A stretch of DNA of 64,000 bases from Blastobasis lacticolella (GCA_905147135.1 LR990057.1:2790001-2854000), one strand, 5' to 3'; shown: positions 1 through 11,509, numbered from the stretch's first letter. The notes: generated by a model not told the origin, from the letters alone. Program-made: numbers and translations.

Positions 1-434
1 TGCCACACAGGTTGGGTGTCACTCTGGTCAGTGCCACTCTAATCGTCAAACTATGAGTTTATTCATCATATATCCTGTGTCACGTCTACCAAAGCACGAT
101 ACAGGTAAGATGTCACACACGGGTAAATTTCACAGAGGCAAAATGCCACACATAAAAATGCCACACCGGCGAAATGCCATACAGGTAGAATGCCTCACAG
201 GCTAAATACCACACAGACTTAATGTCACACAGACTATGCCACACAGGCGAAATGCCAAACAGGCGGGATGCCACACAGGCGGGAGCCACACAGGCGAGAG
301 CCACACAAGCGGGAGCCACACAGGCGGGAGCCACACAGGCGGGAGCCACACAGGCGGGAGCCACACAGACGGGAGCCACACAGACGGGAGCCATACAGGC
401 GGGAGCCACACAGGCGGGAGCCACACAGGCGGGA
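1..434. repeat. 15-bp minisatellite, decaying towards the left edge
   Basis: From about 236 to 434 a 15-base unit (GCCACACAGGCGGGA) is repeated about 13 times with very few changes. To the left, down to base 1, similar CCACAC-containing units recur at irregular spacing, which looks like an older, eroded part of the same array. Because 15 is a multiple of three, several frames on both strands stay open across it. The predicted peptides are simple pentapeptide repeats and I see no sign that they are genes. Confidence 0.9.
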
Positions 435-2090
435 CAAATAAATAGAAGCTGTCTATAGATTCTCAGCTTGTGGTCAATCCTTCGACCAAATCTGTACTAA
501 GTCAGTGATAGGTAACAGTCTATCTGCTATCATAACCCGGTCAATAATGGTCTACGAGTTACACAACAAGTAATCGTCACAGATCCGAACAACTGTTTAC
601 GGTGTCATCTCTACAAAAACAACAAAATGAAATAAAATAAAAATAAACATTATTTCTACTGCCCAATATCAAAACTAAATCAGAAGTTTAATAATAAGAA
701 GCTCTCACGTCTATTTGATACGCCAGTTATAGGTAACAACAGTCCATTTGTTGCCACACCAAAACTAAACAAGCAATAATCATCGTCATCGATTTTAACT
801 GTTCGAACGAGTATACTCTATCTAGACTTTACGTTACGTTTAAGCTCCCATTTTGAAACCATTTAACAATGTTTGTAATAACGAAGGCATCCCATATCAA
901 GCCGCCTACTAAAAAAATTACAAAACAAAATTTGCTATCTACAGCCACAACATCCGAGACTTTCGGGGCTCTTAGCCCAATGAGTCACACACATGACTCC
1001 CGGGTCACTCCAAGTCAGCCAAATAAATCTGGATGTTTGACCTCAACAACAATTCAGGTACTTAAAAACTTGTACTGGCAGAAGGATATGAAATCTCACC
1101 ATTGCTTACACTGTCTCATCTTACTGGCACAACAACAGAACTCAAAATAGTTACTTTATATCAGTAATCAAGAAAATTTCAGTACTCGAAGCTAAAAATA
1201 ATTTATAAAACCGGCTATTGAACTATCACCAAAATATCTGGACTTTCTCATCATCGTTATCGTTCAACACTTTCTCACAAAGCTTAAAACAACTACCTAC
1301 TATTAGCCACGCTCCCATAGCCTCCATCAGGCCGGTAAGCAACCATAAAACTCTCCCATAGGCTCCATTAGCCCACCATCACTGATAAAACACGATCACC
1401 TTCATCCGATGATGCAACAAATTTTGAGAAAACAAAACGATCACATAAATCTCATAAAAACCTCGGCTCGATAGTCGTCACGTATTGGGTTAGCGTCTTA
1501 GATTGATCCGTCTAACAAAGTCTTTATCCAGGTCAAACTAAGTCACATTGACTTAGTACACATGGTTTTCGGTCGAACTAAGTCACAGGTTTATCTTTAG
1601 TTACTCAAAACATAATTCGAAATTATCTACCGTCAATCAGTTCACTTACTCGTGTTTACTTTTATTTTTCGTTAAATAACTTGATACTAATATAAAATTA
1701 CGTTACTAACCAAACTACCTTTTTTTTTGTAGTATTAAAAGAAACGTATATCGGTGATCCCATTTTTAGCGCGGATATCTTATCTCTCTATTCTACAACA
1801 TTGGGAAACTACGACCACAATAACAAACATTATACTGAAATATGGAAAATTTCGTTCGAATTTCTCTTGTTAAATGTAAACAAACACGCTAATAATTTTT
1901 CTCTTTTTTTTCTCTCGATACATGTTTGCACCCTCCCGCTCGCATAGAAATCGCGGAGATCGCGGGGTCGTTATTGAATTTGCACATTCAAAGCCTATGT
2001 GAAGCCTATCCTATCTCTAAGACAACATCCTAAAGTACACCAGCTAATTTTTCCACAAACTCACTGCTACGGCATCCCTGCCACACTGTT
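435..2090. other. No gene seen; AT-rich intergenic or intronic DNA
   Basis: Nothing codes here that I can recognise. Two small repeats are visible: a phrase close to CCATAGSCTCCATYAGSCC occurs twice near 1313-1370, and GAACTAAGTCACA-like phrases recur near 1530-1595. An open frame at 869-1150 has no recognisable motif and is treated as chance. Confidence 0.5.
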
Positions 2091-2094
2091 ATTA

Positions 2095-2300
2095 TCAAAT
2101 ATTTACTTAATCAGCAATCTGGAACGACTTATGGTGACGGGAAAAGTCGAAGGCAAGAGACCCAGAGGCCGAAGTCCGAAGAGATGGGTGGACCAAATAT
2201 CCGAACGATTCATCGAAACCGATGGAGACATGCAGTTTACCGAAGATTTCAGGATCCTCAGCAGTGAGGCAACGATCAAGAAGAAGAAGTCAGTCAGCAG
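2095..2300 (+). pseudogene. Non-LTR retrotransposon, C-terminal scrap
   Basis: The translation contains ERLMVTGKVEGKRPRGRSPK followed by RWVDQI. This is the segment just after the reverse transcriptase in a group of insect LINEs. The remnant at 50778-50987 carries the related LVVQGKVEGSRPRRRSPMRW. Only the last part of the protein is present and it runs into a lysine-rich, frame-lost end, so this is a dead 5'-truncated copy. The clade is not resolved. Confidence 0.75.
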
Positions 2301-2399
2301 CAGCACCACCATAACTATGCTTACGTACTCAATTTATAAAAATAATAGCACTATGCTTTCCAAGTATTTCTTATTCTTGTTTTCTGATAACTGACGTGA

Positions 2400-3385
2400 T
2401 GTTGGTAATACGTAAAATCATAGCGCACCATGTTTCAAGATGGTAAAATAATCTTAGTTTAAATAACACTTTTTTTTACTATAAACACTGTTTGACATTG
2501 GGACGGATTTAACATAATTCTTACTATTTTTGTGGAGTGATTTTTTTTCTTAGTAACTTTCTATCAGACAGCCTACATTAATTGACATAGGTACCCGCAA
2601 AAGCTAACATTTTTAAACTTAGCAGTAGTTTTTGACATTTTTACCAACAAATTGTAACACTGACGTAACTGACGTTGTTTATGTTTTGTTTACATTCTTT
2701 CTATTTGTAGTTTCACTAAAGATACAAATAAAACTGCCATTCTCTCTACTAAGGGTATCAATAGTGTTTCTGTCAGAATACTTTTCTTAATTGTCAAAGT
2801 AAATAACTCCTAAACTCCGCTAGGGAGCCTCTTCAGCACAGGTTTTTACTAAATAATAATTATGTATAGGACTCACCAGATAGAGAGGAACTGTTAATAT
2901 CACATCATTTCTCAGTCATGTACACTCGCAGATTGTCTACCATCGTCGTCCCATGTTGAAACAATCACGTTGAGGCTACCAGTCCAGCGTTGCATTCCAA
3001 TGTTGTTCTCGTAGGTGAAGCGAACCGTTGTGCACCATTGTTATGCAATAGAAGAAAATAATTGTATTAGTAAAACAAAAATAAAAAATTAATATACACC
3101 GTTTTTAATTGTTTGATTTTATTTAATCTGCAGAAATCTAAGCAATTAATTTACTTGTGGTGTCAAACCACACTGCTAAATGAATCTAAATGTAAGTGTT
3201 TACTTTAAAGTCATTGAATAAACTTTAGCTGGCTCATTTAGAACTACGCAAATTATTTAACTAACACAATTTTATATTTAAAAAGGAAAATATTTTACAT
3301 GAGTATTCTAAATTAAATTTAACAAAAACAAAGAAGCCATACCAAAGTGCCGTCCATAGTAAGTTTCAGTCGATTTTTAATAATG
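2400..3385. other. No gene or clear repeat seen
   Basis: AT-rich sequence with short open frames only. I see no splice-bounded exon, no tRNA-like promoter boxes and no match to the other repeats in the window. Confidence 0.5.
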
Positions 3386-3387
3386 TT

Positions 3388-3462
3388 GTCGATATCCCAG
3401 TGGTGCTCTCGAAGTCCCGGGGTCTGCCTTGACCATGACCCATTTGTTACAGATGATCTGCT
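3388..3462 (-). mobile_element. SINE A, tail fragment
   Basis: About 75 bases match the last part of SINE A in antisense: CCCGGGGTCTGCCTTGACCA is the reverse complement of its typical tail. The tRNA-like head and the body are missing. Confidence 0.6.
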
Positions 3463-4178
3463 GTTTACTTTATGAATCCCCCAATCTTTCGGACGAAGTC
3501 TTTGTCTTATATCTCGGGGACTCTTGGCTGCGCTTTGAACATGTTAAATCATTTTACATTTTAATGTAGGCAACTCAACTGGATCGAGTAATCACCTTTC
3601 TTTTATTATTACGCTTTCACGTAGCGTATCTGCATTTTCTTTGTTGCTTTTCATCATACCATCTCTTGGGCGTTGCGTTCGTCATCACCGCTTCTGATGT
3701 CGTCGCGTGAAGGAAAGGGGTGTATCAGGATCATTGTCATCAGGGTGGTGATATCAGTATTAGGTCGTAATCGTCCAGATAAATTAAAGAAAAGATTCAC
3801 ATTTACTCCACTGTATTTATTCCATTTCATTTTTGCACATCACTTATAATTTCACTAGAATTCAGAGCGGTATTACAAATGTAGTTGAGGTATTTTACTT
3901 TCTTATTTCAATGGTGATTTTAAAATTACTTTATTTTTAAACGTAAATAACACTTTCTATTAACGAACTTCAAACGTAAACAAACGAAATGTGGAGACAG
4001 TTTCAAGACGCGTCACTCCTCGGCGGCGGTCACGCCAAGAATGGCCGCCACTCGGCCCGAGTCGTGCCGTCGAGACTCTGTCAGCACGCCCCACCAGAGG
4101 GCGCACTCCCACTTCCGTTTTCATCGTCATGAGTCCGTACTATTGACCACATGAGTCCATACTATTGACTGTGATCCG

Positions 4179-4180
<2 letters not shown>

Positions 4181-4229
<49 letters not shown>
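4181..4229. repeat. (AT)n microsatellite
   Basis: A pure AT dinucleotide run of 49 bases. It directly precedes a repeat-family copy starting at about 4232, so it may be that element's edge or simple slippage. Confidence 0.95.
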
Positions 4230-4230
<1 letters not shown>

Positions 4231-4231
4231 G

Positions 4232-4360
4232 ATTAACGCGCGCGATAATCGAGAAAAAGCGCGATAGGTATTGCTATCTCTTTCGTCTTGGTATTGAGAG
4301 AAAGAGACAAACGCTCTCTCGCGGCGCGAGCTTTGTCGCGGACACACTTTTACTAGGGCC
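4232..4360 (+). repeat. Repeat family G, copy 1
   Basis: Shares a block with 5078-5245 and 56810-56955: GCGATAARCG-like start, then GCTATCTCTTTC, TATTGAGAGAAAGAGACAAA, CGCTCTCTCGCGGCG and a GGGCACACTT-like end. The three copies are in the same orientation and differ at many sites, so the family is old. No coding potential or promoter boxes were seen; type unknown. Confidence 0.6.
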
Positions 4361-4867
4361 ACAGATCTATTTCCTAGTAGTTTAGACGTGTATAGGCTGA
4401 CGACGACGGTGATAACGATTAGGTCGGCACCTTCATTACACTTTTATTATAATGACAATATAAATATGCCCACAAGTCAGATTTGTTTGTGTTCATTACG
4501 GAATAGAGATTCGTTGTAAAAAATAACTTATCTGCAGATGAGCTGCCTTGTTCCGCCCCTGCATTTGCCATAGTGTGCGTGTGTGTTATAGAGATGTGTG
4601 ACATTTTGTCTCGAATTGAAACTCTGTATGTACGAGTAGGTACTCTCTGCTTCTGTAGATAATTTTTTTTCTCTATGGTTACATCTAATAAATCAAACAT
4701 TTTACTTTTACTTTTAAATGGAACGTTTTGCCTTCGCATGTGCCGTGTACATTACAAGGCTGTTGCGAGACGAGGATTATGAATGAGACTACCTACATAA
4801 TAATGTCAGGTAATGGCACACATATTTATTTGATAATTTATTAAATTGTCATTCTGTGCTGCTTTTT

Positions 4868-5077
4868 AACCCCCGACGAAATGAGAAGGACGTTATTAGT
4901 TTGAGGCTTCTGTAGATACCATTTTTTACTCTATGGTTTGAGGTATGTATATGTGTGTCTGTAGCATCGTAGTTACCGAACGCATGGACGGATTTGGATG
5001 CGGTTTTCTCTATTTGAAAGTCATTTTTTTATATTTAAGATCGAGATGGTTTTTAGCTTTATTTCATTAAAATCAGC
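4868..5077 (+). repeat. Dispersed repeat family H, copy 1
   Basis: Starts near ACCCCCGACGAAATGAGAAG and contains GGCATCGTAGCTCCCGAACG-like and GATGCGGTTTTCTCTATTTG phrases. Related copies lie at 57818-58065 (plus), 18680-18835 (minus) and 48370-48510 (minus). I know this type as a common lepidopteran dispersed repeat; its class is not clear from sequence alone. Confidence 0.55.
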
Positions 5078-5245
5078 TCAGCACGGCCAGCACAAAAGTG
5101 CTCTCGCACGCAATAAGCGAGATAAGGCGCGACATTAATGCTGCTATCTCTTTCACCTCAGTGTTGAGAGAACGAAACAAACGCTCTTTTGCGGCGCTAG
5201 ATGTGTCGCGGGCACACTTCTGCTAGCTGCTAGAACATATTTGGG
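5078..5245 (+). repeat. Repeat family G, copy 2
   Basis: Second copy of the family seen at 4232-4360, about 850 bases away in the same orientation. It includes GCTCTCGCACGCAATAAGCG at its start and the TTGAGAGAACGAAACAAACG core. Confidence 0.6.
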
Positions 5246-5561
5246 TAAATATAAACTTGGTCTTGGCTTATCCGACTTTTTCTGTCGATTTGGTCATCCT
5301 TCATATAAACTTCAAACAATAGACACTCAGTTTCGAATAGCTATTTGGCGTCCTCTCCACCAATAGATGAAGAGACAGAACAATGGCGTCGAAGTGAACA
5401 AAGCGTCTGTCGCAGGTAATATAAGCCAGGAAGTCCACTTCAGGACTTGGTTTCTAAAGTGCTTGGCGTGGCGGCTGGGGTCCAATTTAGTAGAGGCAGA
5501 GGGACAGAAACTGCTCATATCTTCGCACTAAATCGTGGTAAGCAAATATTATAATAATCTT

Positions 5562-5878
5562 GGCCTTAATTTCCCGGCTGTGCTCTCGCACACGAGGCCC
5601 TGGGGTTCGCCTTGACCATGATCCAGGATTTGGCAGATCAAATAATTATAGCGGAGCTACTGTCATCTGAACTCTGTTAACAAGGCAACATGCCTAGATT
5701 GGATCATGGTTGTTACACGTTCAGTCGCCTGAATGTGCAGCTGTCATTACAATGTTTTCCATCACCGTAAGAGCATAAGAAGAGTCTTTGGAATATGGCG
5801 GCAGTGGGATTTGATTCCGGGACCTCTTGCTTACGAGTCGGACCCCTTAACACTGTGTCACCGAAGCTCCGTGGCAAG
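5562..5878 (-). mobile_element. SINE A, near full length
   Basis: Antisense copy running from the tail (CGGCTGTGCTCTCGCACACG) to the tRNA-like head (CCGGGACCTCTTGCTTACGA). The B box is damaged: GGATTTGATTCCGGGACC replaces the usual GGTTCGAATCCC when read on the other strand. Many single-base changes suggest an old insertion. Confidence 0.85.
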
Positions 5879-5889
5879 CACAATACATA

Positions 5890-7335
5890 CAAAATAGAAC
5901 TGAGGCGAGCACAGTATTACGGGATCTACAACGTAAGTTCAGTGCCATAGGCATGGAGTTGAATTTCTCGAAATGTGAGCTGTTTATCTCTGAATCTTGT
6001 CCGACGCCTGGCGCTATTTGTACTGCTTTTAGCGCTTTAGCTCCTAACCTAACTCACAGTCGTCGACAAGTCCTCGCTTCACCTCCTAGGCTCCCCAATT
6101 TTTGATAATTCTTTCCAAAATTTTATTGACAAAAAAAATTCAAAATATGAATGATGTTTCGGACCGCCTACTCCAAATCAACAGCCACATGGCTTATGTC
6201 ATAATTAGATATTGTTTATTTGTTCCTAAATTTATGTACATTTTGCGTGGAAACATCCTGCTCTTTTAGAGGTCCTAGACAACACCGTGAAACAAACCCT
6301 CTGTTCTGTTATAAATATAAATTTTGACAATTCCTCCTGGGACCAGGAATCATTGCCTATTCGATATGGTGGTCTGGGCATTCGGAAAGTGTCGAATGTT
6401 TCTCTGCCAGCCTTTTTGTCCTCGGTGAATAGCTCGCAGTCCCTAGAAAATAAGATTTTGTCAAAACTGGGGACGTTTGAGTCGGCATTCTCCACCGAGG
6501 CCAAAAATGCTTGGCAGTTGGCTTGCCCGGAGTCGGACCCTTTGCCTAATCCTTGTTCGCAGCGGCCTTGGGACGAGCCGCTCTGCAGATTGGTGCGAAA
6601 TAACCTTTTGAGCGCATCAAAAAATTCTGCAGAGCGTTCTCGCCTCCTGGCAGCTGGCAAGTGGGAGTCGGGTCTCTGGCTACAGGCAATGCAGAGAACA
6701 TCGGCACTTTACTCGACTGTGCCACGTTTTTGCCACGGCCCTTCGTCTTGGTGCACCCTGTAGCGCTCCTCATCAATGCCGTTGTGGTCGTCCTATAGAC
6801 CAGCTCGGCCACCACGGCTTGTCTTGCGGCAGGAGCGCTGGTCGCATTCCTCGTCACGCGGAATTAAAAGATGTCATCCGCTGGGCCTTTACCACCGTTG
6901 GTGCACCCGCGGTGCTGGAACCGATTGGGTTAGCCTGCGATGACGGTAAGAGGCCCGACGGAATGACACTCACTCCGTGGAAGCTGGGACGGCCTCTGGT
7001 ATGGGATGCTACTTGCATCGATACACTTGCGCCGTCTCATCTTCCAGTGACCGCGTGTTAGGTTGCGACGGGTGCTGCCGCAGCTGAGAACGCCAAGCGG
7101 CGCAAATATGCTAGTCTCAGTGGAAATAACATATTTGCGCCATTTGGCGTTGAAACTCTTGGACCGTGGGGACCAGGCACACATTCCTTATTTCGGGAGT
7201 TATCTAAGCGCCTGGTCCAAATTACAAATCACTAGAAGGCTGGCCTTTTTTTGGGTCAGCGTTTAAGCCTCGCTATTCAGCGGGGCAACGCGGCCAGCCT
7301 TCTGGGGACTTTTCCAAATTCGGGGGAATTTTTTA
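5890..7335 (+). pseudogene. Non-LTR retrotransposon remnant with CCHC knuckle
   Basis: The reading moves across frames: about 5911-6070 gives TEASTVLRDLQRKFSAIGME followed by NFSKCELFISES (end of an RT-type domain); 6287-6763 gives LPIRYGGLGIRKVSNVSLPA; about 6775-7060 gives [18 protein letters not shown], a C-x-C...H...C knuckle, followed by [37 protein letters not shown] and THLAPSHLP-like residues; 7070-7300 gives ENAKRRKYASLSGNNIFAPF, VETLGPWGPGTHSLFRELSK and SLAIQRGNAASLLGTFPNS. The order matches the part after the reverse transcriptase in a widely spread animal retroelement family. At least three frame breaks and internal stops show it is dead. The 5' part, including most of the RT, is missing. 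The family name is not certain. Confidence 0.75.
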
Positions 7336-7339
7336 TAAT

Positions 7340-8120
7340 GTTAATAATTGTAATTTAAAATGTATATAGAACTTCAACATATAATAACAGTTCACGGCTA
7401 GATTTTACTGATTTTAGCATCCTAGAAGTACTGAGTCCGAGTCCCTTGGCCACGATTTTCACGGTGGCAGCAGAGCCCACTCTCTGGTTTTCGGAGGTAC
7501 TGGCTACCACGCCACCATGGGTTCCAGTAATTACAATTCCACCGAGATTTCACTGGGACAGTAAAAAGGGGGAAATTTTAAAGTTTCCGAATAATTTAAT
7601 ACTATAAGTACATATGCTAACAAAATATGGGCTTGTTTGTGTAACTTTGTTTTATACTGTACTGTAATGCTTGAAATAAACGTTATATTATTAATATAAA
7701 GTCACAGAATATGTTAATGCTAACTAACGTAAAGAACGCTGCTTCATTGTTTTCACCTGTGCCTTGTACCACCCAGTCTTGGCTAACCCCTCGGCCGTGC
7801 CAGCTTGAGAGAGCGGGATTTAATCAGCAGCTACCGTGATTGGCCGGCAGAGGGCGCCTCTGTAGCCAACCGACAGGTCAGTATGTCCGTGATTGGGATA
7901 TGAGCTTCGGAATTTGAGGTAATTCAATGCGTTGTTTGAAGTCCGCTCAAGAATTTCTTAGACCAAATTTGGAATTTGAAAGGTTTACCTATACGGCATG
8001 CGTCGCCCCCTACCTGGATGAGCTCGCTTAACTTTTCCTTTGGTTTCCGTTACATTTTTGACTTTTGAAAAGAGATTAATTAACGTAATCCTAATTCAAT
8101 AAATCATTATCATTTTCATT
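7340..8120. other. No gene seen
   Basis: AT-rich to mixed sequence. The GC-richer part at 7760-7880 has no recognisable structure. No splice-bounded coding segment was found. Confidence 0.45.
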
Positions 8121-8124
8121 TTCA

Positions 8125-8466
8125 ATGGTCATCATGTCCCGGTTGTGCTCTCGCGTGGAGGGTACCGGGGCCTGCCTTGACCATGATCCAGAATTTGGTA
8201 GATCAGGTAATGTTAGTGGAGCGACTGCCACCTGACCCACGTGACCCTGTTAACATAGGACCCTGACCCAGATTGGAACATGGTTACACATTCAGTCGCC
8301 TGTCGCGATGTTTTTCCCTCATCGTAAGAGCATTGGTTAATGTTCAACTAAATGTACTTACATAACTCGGAAAAGAATCCTTGGTCTCTACATGGCGGCA
8401 CTGGGGTTCGAACCCGGGATCTCGGGCTAGGAGTCTGACCCCATAACCATTAGCCCATTGACACTG
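8125..8466 (-). mobile_element. SINE A, full length
   Basis: Complete antisense copy: tail CCCGGTTGTGCTCTCGCG, body with GACCATGATCCAGAATTTGG, and head with GGGGTTCGAACCCGGGATCT (B box GGTTCGAACCC on this strand, i.e. GGGTTCGAACCCC when reversed). It is diverged but has no major gap. Confidence 0.9.
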
Positions 8467-8469
8467 AAG

Positions 8470-9795
8470 ACTAAGTCAAATAAAGATAAAAGGCAACAAA
8501 GTCAGAAACAAAATATGAGTCAACTATTGAATCGAGTATTTGGCAATGGATTTGGCACGGCACACAGTCTACGAGAAATTATATTTTACTTCAGGGTCGC
8601 CACCGCCACCTCACTTACGCGAGAAGTCGTCCCAATCTTTTAGTTCAAATTTTAACCACAAGTCCGTTGATATTTTGGCGGTCTGTACAATAGGCTTCAT
8701 TAGGCTGAGCCGGCGATGTCAGCGCCATCTTGAAGTGCGCCAACGACCGTTAGTGGTTCCGTTCCAATTTTAAAATATCTCAACTGCTTTCTGGGATAAG
8801 TGTGGTTTTACCCTACTTTCTATGCCGTTGTAAATCTTTCTTTATTTGGTTAATATGAAGTTACATGTGAAGTTAATATGAAGAACGACATAACGTAGTA
8901 TGCAATCCCAGATACTTGTAAGTAACCGATTTCAAAGTTAATTTTTTATTTATTTGGTAAACCAACAGCATATTACACAACAATAGCTACAACCATAACT
9001 AAAGTGAGCCAATTATAGGTTTCCACGCATAAAATAGGACTTTATAAGTTTGTTACGAGCAAAACATGTATATGAAAACATAACCTAAGTTGACGCAGTT
9101 AGCCTGCTGACCATTCTACGCTAAATCGCACTTACGTTGCAGCACTGTTGCGTTGCGTTGTTGTTACGTTGTAAGTTAAAATTGTATTTTCAACATTTGC
9201 CCGTAAATGAGCGACTATTCAATCGATTTTCCTCTGATTGTTTTACCACTTCACGAGAAAAATAAACAGTGTGTTATACACTGCAAATACAGCGATTTCC
9301 AAAACTAAACGAAATCCGTAGTATATTTACCAAATATGTAGGTACGCCAAAACAACATTACAACCAAATTAAATTCATAGAAGAAGTTCTATGAATTTAG
9401 TATTTTCTCCGTTCTAGCTAGGGTTTAATTTGTCTTCTACTATATTACTCGTAATGATACACTAATCTCATTCTGAACAATTTTAGCAGCGTTGCTGAAT
9501 AATTTTCAACTGTAACGTGTTGTGTTACAGTCTATTTTGGACGAGACGCGAAATATCTAATGGGCGACGAATTTTGTCGGTGAAATTACTTGAGGCGTCT
9601 CTAACATCGAGAGCAGTGTAAAGCTTCAACTAAAATACAGTTAGGAACATTTAGTTTCTTAATTAATTACATCAGGCGATGGATATTAGTAATGCTCTAG
9701 AAATTACATAACTCCAGAAAGTACAGACAATACTTACAAGCTCCAATTCCAAGCTTAGGTCCATTACCGTTTTAAGAAAATTATCCTTCGCAGCT
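8470..9795. other. No gene seen
   Basis: AT-rich. Short overlapping frames at 8458-8773 carry no recognisable motif. A short inverted pair (AATTCATAGAAG / CTTCTATGAATTT-like) sits near 9372-9402. Nothing else was identified. Confidence 0.45.
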
Positions 9796-9799
9796 ACAG

Positions 9800-9985
9800 T
9801 CAGAAATTACCGAAACTAATGTTCTCCATGGTAACATTTATTTGGGTGTTCTATATCTAATAAGTATGTATTTAAAAAGTATTTAAGTACTATATCAGTT
9901 ATCTAGCACCCATAGTACAAGTTTTACTTAGTTTGGGGCTAGATGGCGCTGTGTGAATTTGTTCACGAATATTTATTTATTTGAG
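9800..9985 (+). mobile_element. SINE C, 5'-truncated
   Basis: Plus-strand copy of the family seen in full at 22345-22608: GGGTGTTCTATATCTAATAA, CAGTTATCTAGCACCCATAG, GGGGCTAGATGGCGCTGTGT and a final ATTTATTTATTT tail. The tRNA-like head is absent. Confidence 0.8.
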
Positions 9986-10008
9986 GTGAGTTGGAACTCC
10001 GAACGTCA

Positions 10009-10131
10009 GGCGCTGTCCAAATTGGCAACGGTGCACGGCGGTCCGGCCATTGTTGTACGACGGACGTCGCCCGACCAATAGGAGACCTCAAAACCTCTCG
10101 TCGCACGACCGTTGCCAACTAGGACAGTGCC
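10009..10131. mobile_element. MITE family M1, copy 1
   Basis: Short element with terminal inverted repeats: GGCGCTGTCCAAATTGGCAA at the left, and ACCGTTGCCAACTAGGACAG followed by TGCC at the right, which is the imperfect reverse complement. An inner pair (GACGGACGTCGCCCGACCAA and CGTCGCACGACC) extends the hairpin. A second copy is at 20787-20902. No coding capacity. A clear target-site duplication is not readable. Confidence 0.75.
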
Positions 10132-10150
10132 TTCTGGGGAGGTAATTTTG

Positions 10151-10340
10151 AATTGTTCGCCTCGATTCGAACGGTTTTCAATTTTGGATTTTCAGCAAGA
10201 ACAAATCGATATTTTGATGCACGAGGCTGATTTTCCCTATTTTTGAACCGTACTGTTTTAGTGTTGTGATTTTGAAAATATTTTATTTTTCATGCCGAAA
10301 ATCAAAATTGAAAACCTTTCGAATCGAGGCCAGCGAATTG
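10151..10340. mobile_element. MITE family M2, copy 1
   Basis: Inverted arms of about 40 bases: left CGCCTCGATTCGAACGGTTT, right AAACCTTTCGAATCGAGGCC followed by AGCGAATT. The centre contains GCTGATTTTCCCTATTTTTG. Related pieces lie at 45428-45535 (right half) and near 46036-46080 (left arm). Non-coding. Confidence 0.7.
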
Positions 10341-10734
10341 ATTAGAGTCCCTGGTCTATGGAGGCAGAAGCTCGATCAATGGTTACACACAATTTGTATG
10401 AAAATCGCACTTGAGCACAGCAATGAGCTCGCCCCTCGTTAGTTGTGTTTCCTATGGATACCGTTGACTAAGGTCTTCCGTGGGACTAGTTAATTAGTTT
10501 AGAGAGCCGATTGGCACCGATTGGTATCGGAACCCCGAAACGGTATATTGTTATTATTTGTATATTTCATCTTGTATTCTGTCATCATATTATTGCAGTG
10601 AAATTTTACTTTTTTTTTCTTGTTGTTACTAGCGAGGACCTGTAATTGGCTTGTTTGTTCTAAAACAATATTTATTATGTCCTATATAGCTGTTTGTCTA
10701 CAATAAATAAGTTTTTGATCTGCCCACAGCATAG

Positions 10735-10871
10735 TTCGCACCACCCGCCGCGGGCTAGGTACTCATCCCTATGTAGACCTTCTGTTGGCGTCAATCGTAA
10801 GGTTCGAAAGTACGTTTCTCGTACGACTCGGATGTGGAATGAGTTCCCAGTCAGTGTTTGATTTGGACTAT
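10735..10871 (+). pseudogene. LINE RT C-terminal scrap
   Basis: The translation resembles the end of a CR1/Jockey-type ORF2, where a proline-tyrosine-valine segment is followed by an arginine-rich stretch and TRMWNEFPVSVF (TCGGATGTGGAATGAGTTCC). It needs a frame change, so it is dead. The hairpin element at 10872-11101 has inserted next to or into it, and a LINE-type tail reappears at 11558. Confidence 0.6.
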
Positions 10872-11101
10872 AGGCCTTGCCACATACAAAGCTCGGCGCG
10901 AGCGCGGCGTGAGCGCGGTGCGATATTTGCTAGGCAACCATCGCGCGGCGCGATATTTGCTAGGCAACCATCGCGCGGCGCGATAGTTGCTAGGCAACCA
11001 TCGCGCGGCGCGTTATTTGCTAGGCAACCATCGCGCGGCGCGATGGTTGCCTAGCAAATAACGCGCCGCGCTCGCGCCGAGCTTTGTATGTGGCAAGGCC
11101 T
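10872..11101. mobile_element. GC-rich hairpin element with internal 30-bp tandem repeats
   Basis: Terminal inverted repeats of about 38 bases: AGGCCTTGCCACATACAAAG then CTCGGCGCGAGCGCGGCG at the left, and the near-perfect reverse complement ending at 11101. Between them a 30-base unit (CGATATTTGCTAGGCAACCA then TCGCGCGGCG) occurs four times in direct order, starting at 10921, 10951, 10981 and 11011. A fifth unit is inverted at 11041-11070. The whole 230-base piece can fold back on itself. The flanks (CTATA left, TTAAT right) do not give a certain target duplication. No protein; the open frame across it comes from the 30-bp period. Confidence 0.85.
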
Positions 11102-11271
11102 TAATCATTGTAGAGGTATTAGAGGTCTAATTGGAAGCGAGCAACGCATTGGTAGCGAGCTCCGCAGGGGCTTCTAACTTCTCGCATCCACGTGGGCGAT
11201 CGCCTTCTAATGCCTTATTTTTCTATTTCTAGCAACATAGCAAGAGTGTTAAAAAGACAGGTAAGGCTCGT

Positions 11272-11509
11272 CTAGTCTAAAATGACGCGCCCCACTACTT
11301 AGTTAGTTGATTTCGATGTGTGAGTGCAAATATTGATAACGACACTTCATCTGTGTGGGAGCCAATGAACGACGCGTGCTCCTACGTTTGAATCTCACCG
11401 GCAACTGAATGACCAATTACTACAGCATTTGTATATGTATTGCGTCCATATTTTAAACTTGCTTGTGTGCGTTAATGCGATAGTGGGGCGCGTCATTTTA
11501 GATTAGATT
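11272..11509. mobile_element. MITE M3 with ~26-bp terminal inverted repeats
   Basis: Left end CTAGTCTAAAATGACGCGCC then CCACTA; right end TAGTGGGGCGCGTCATTTTA then GATTAG, an almost exact reverse complement. GCTCG and CGAGC just outside may extend the repeats. About 238 bases, non-coding. It sits inside an older repeat region that continues at 11510. Confidence 0.75.

Noticed and set aside
1..434. CRISPR-like array
   Set aside because: The units are head-to-tail without unique spacers, and the DNA is eukaryotic.
113..458. Several repeat-rich proteins on both strands
   Set aside because: They are translations of the 15-base minisatellite; all frames are open by arithmetic and no gene signals accompany them.
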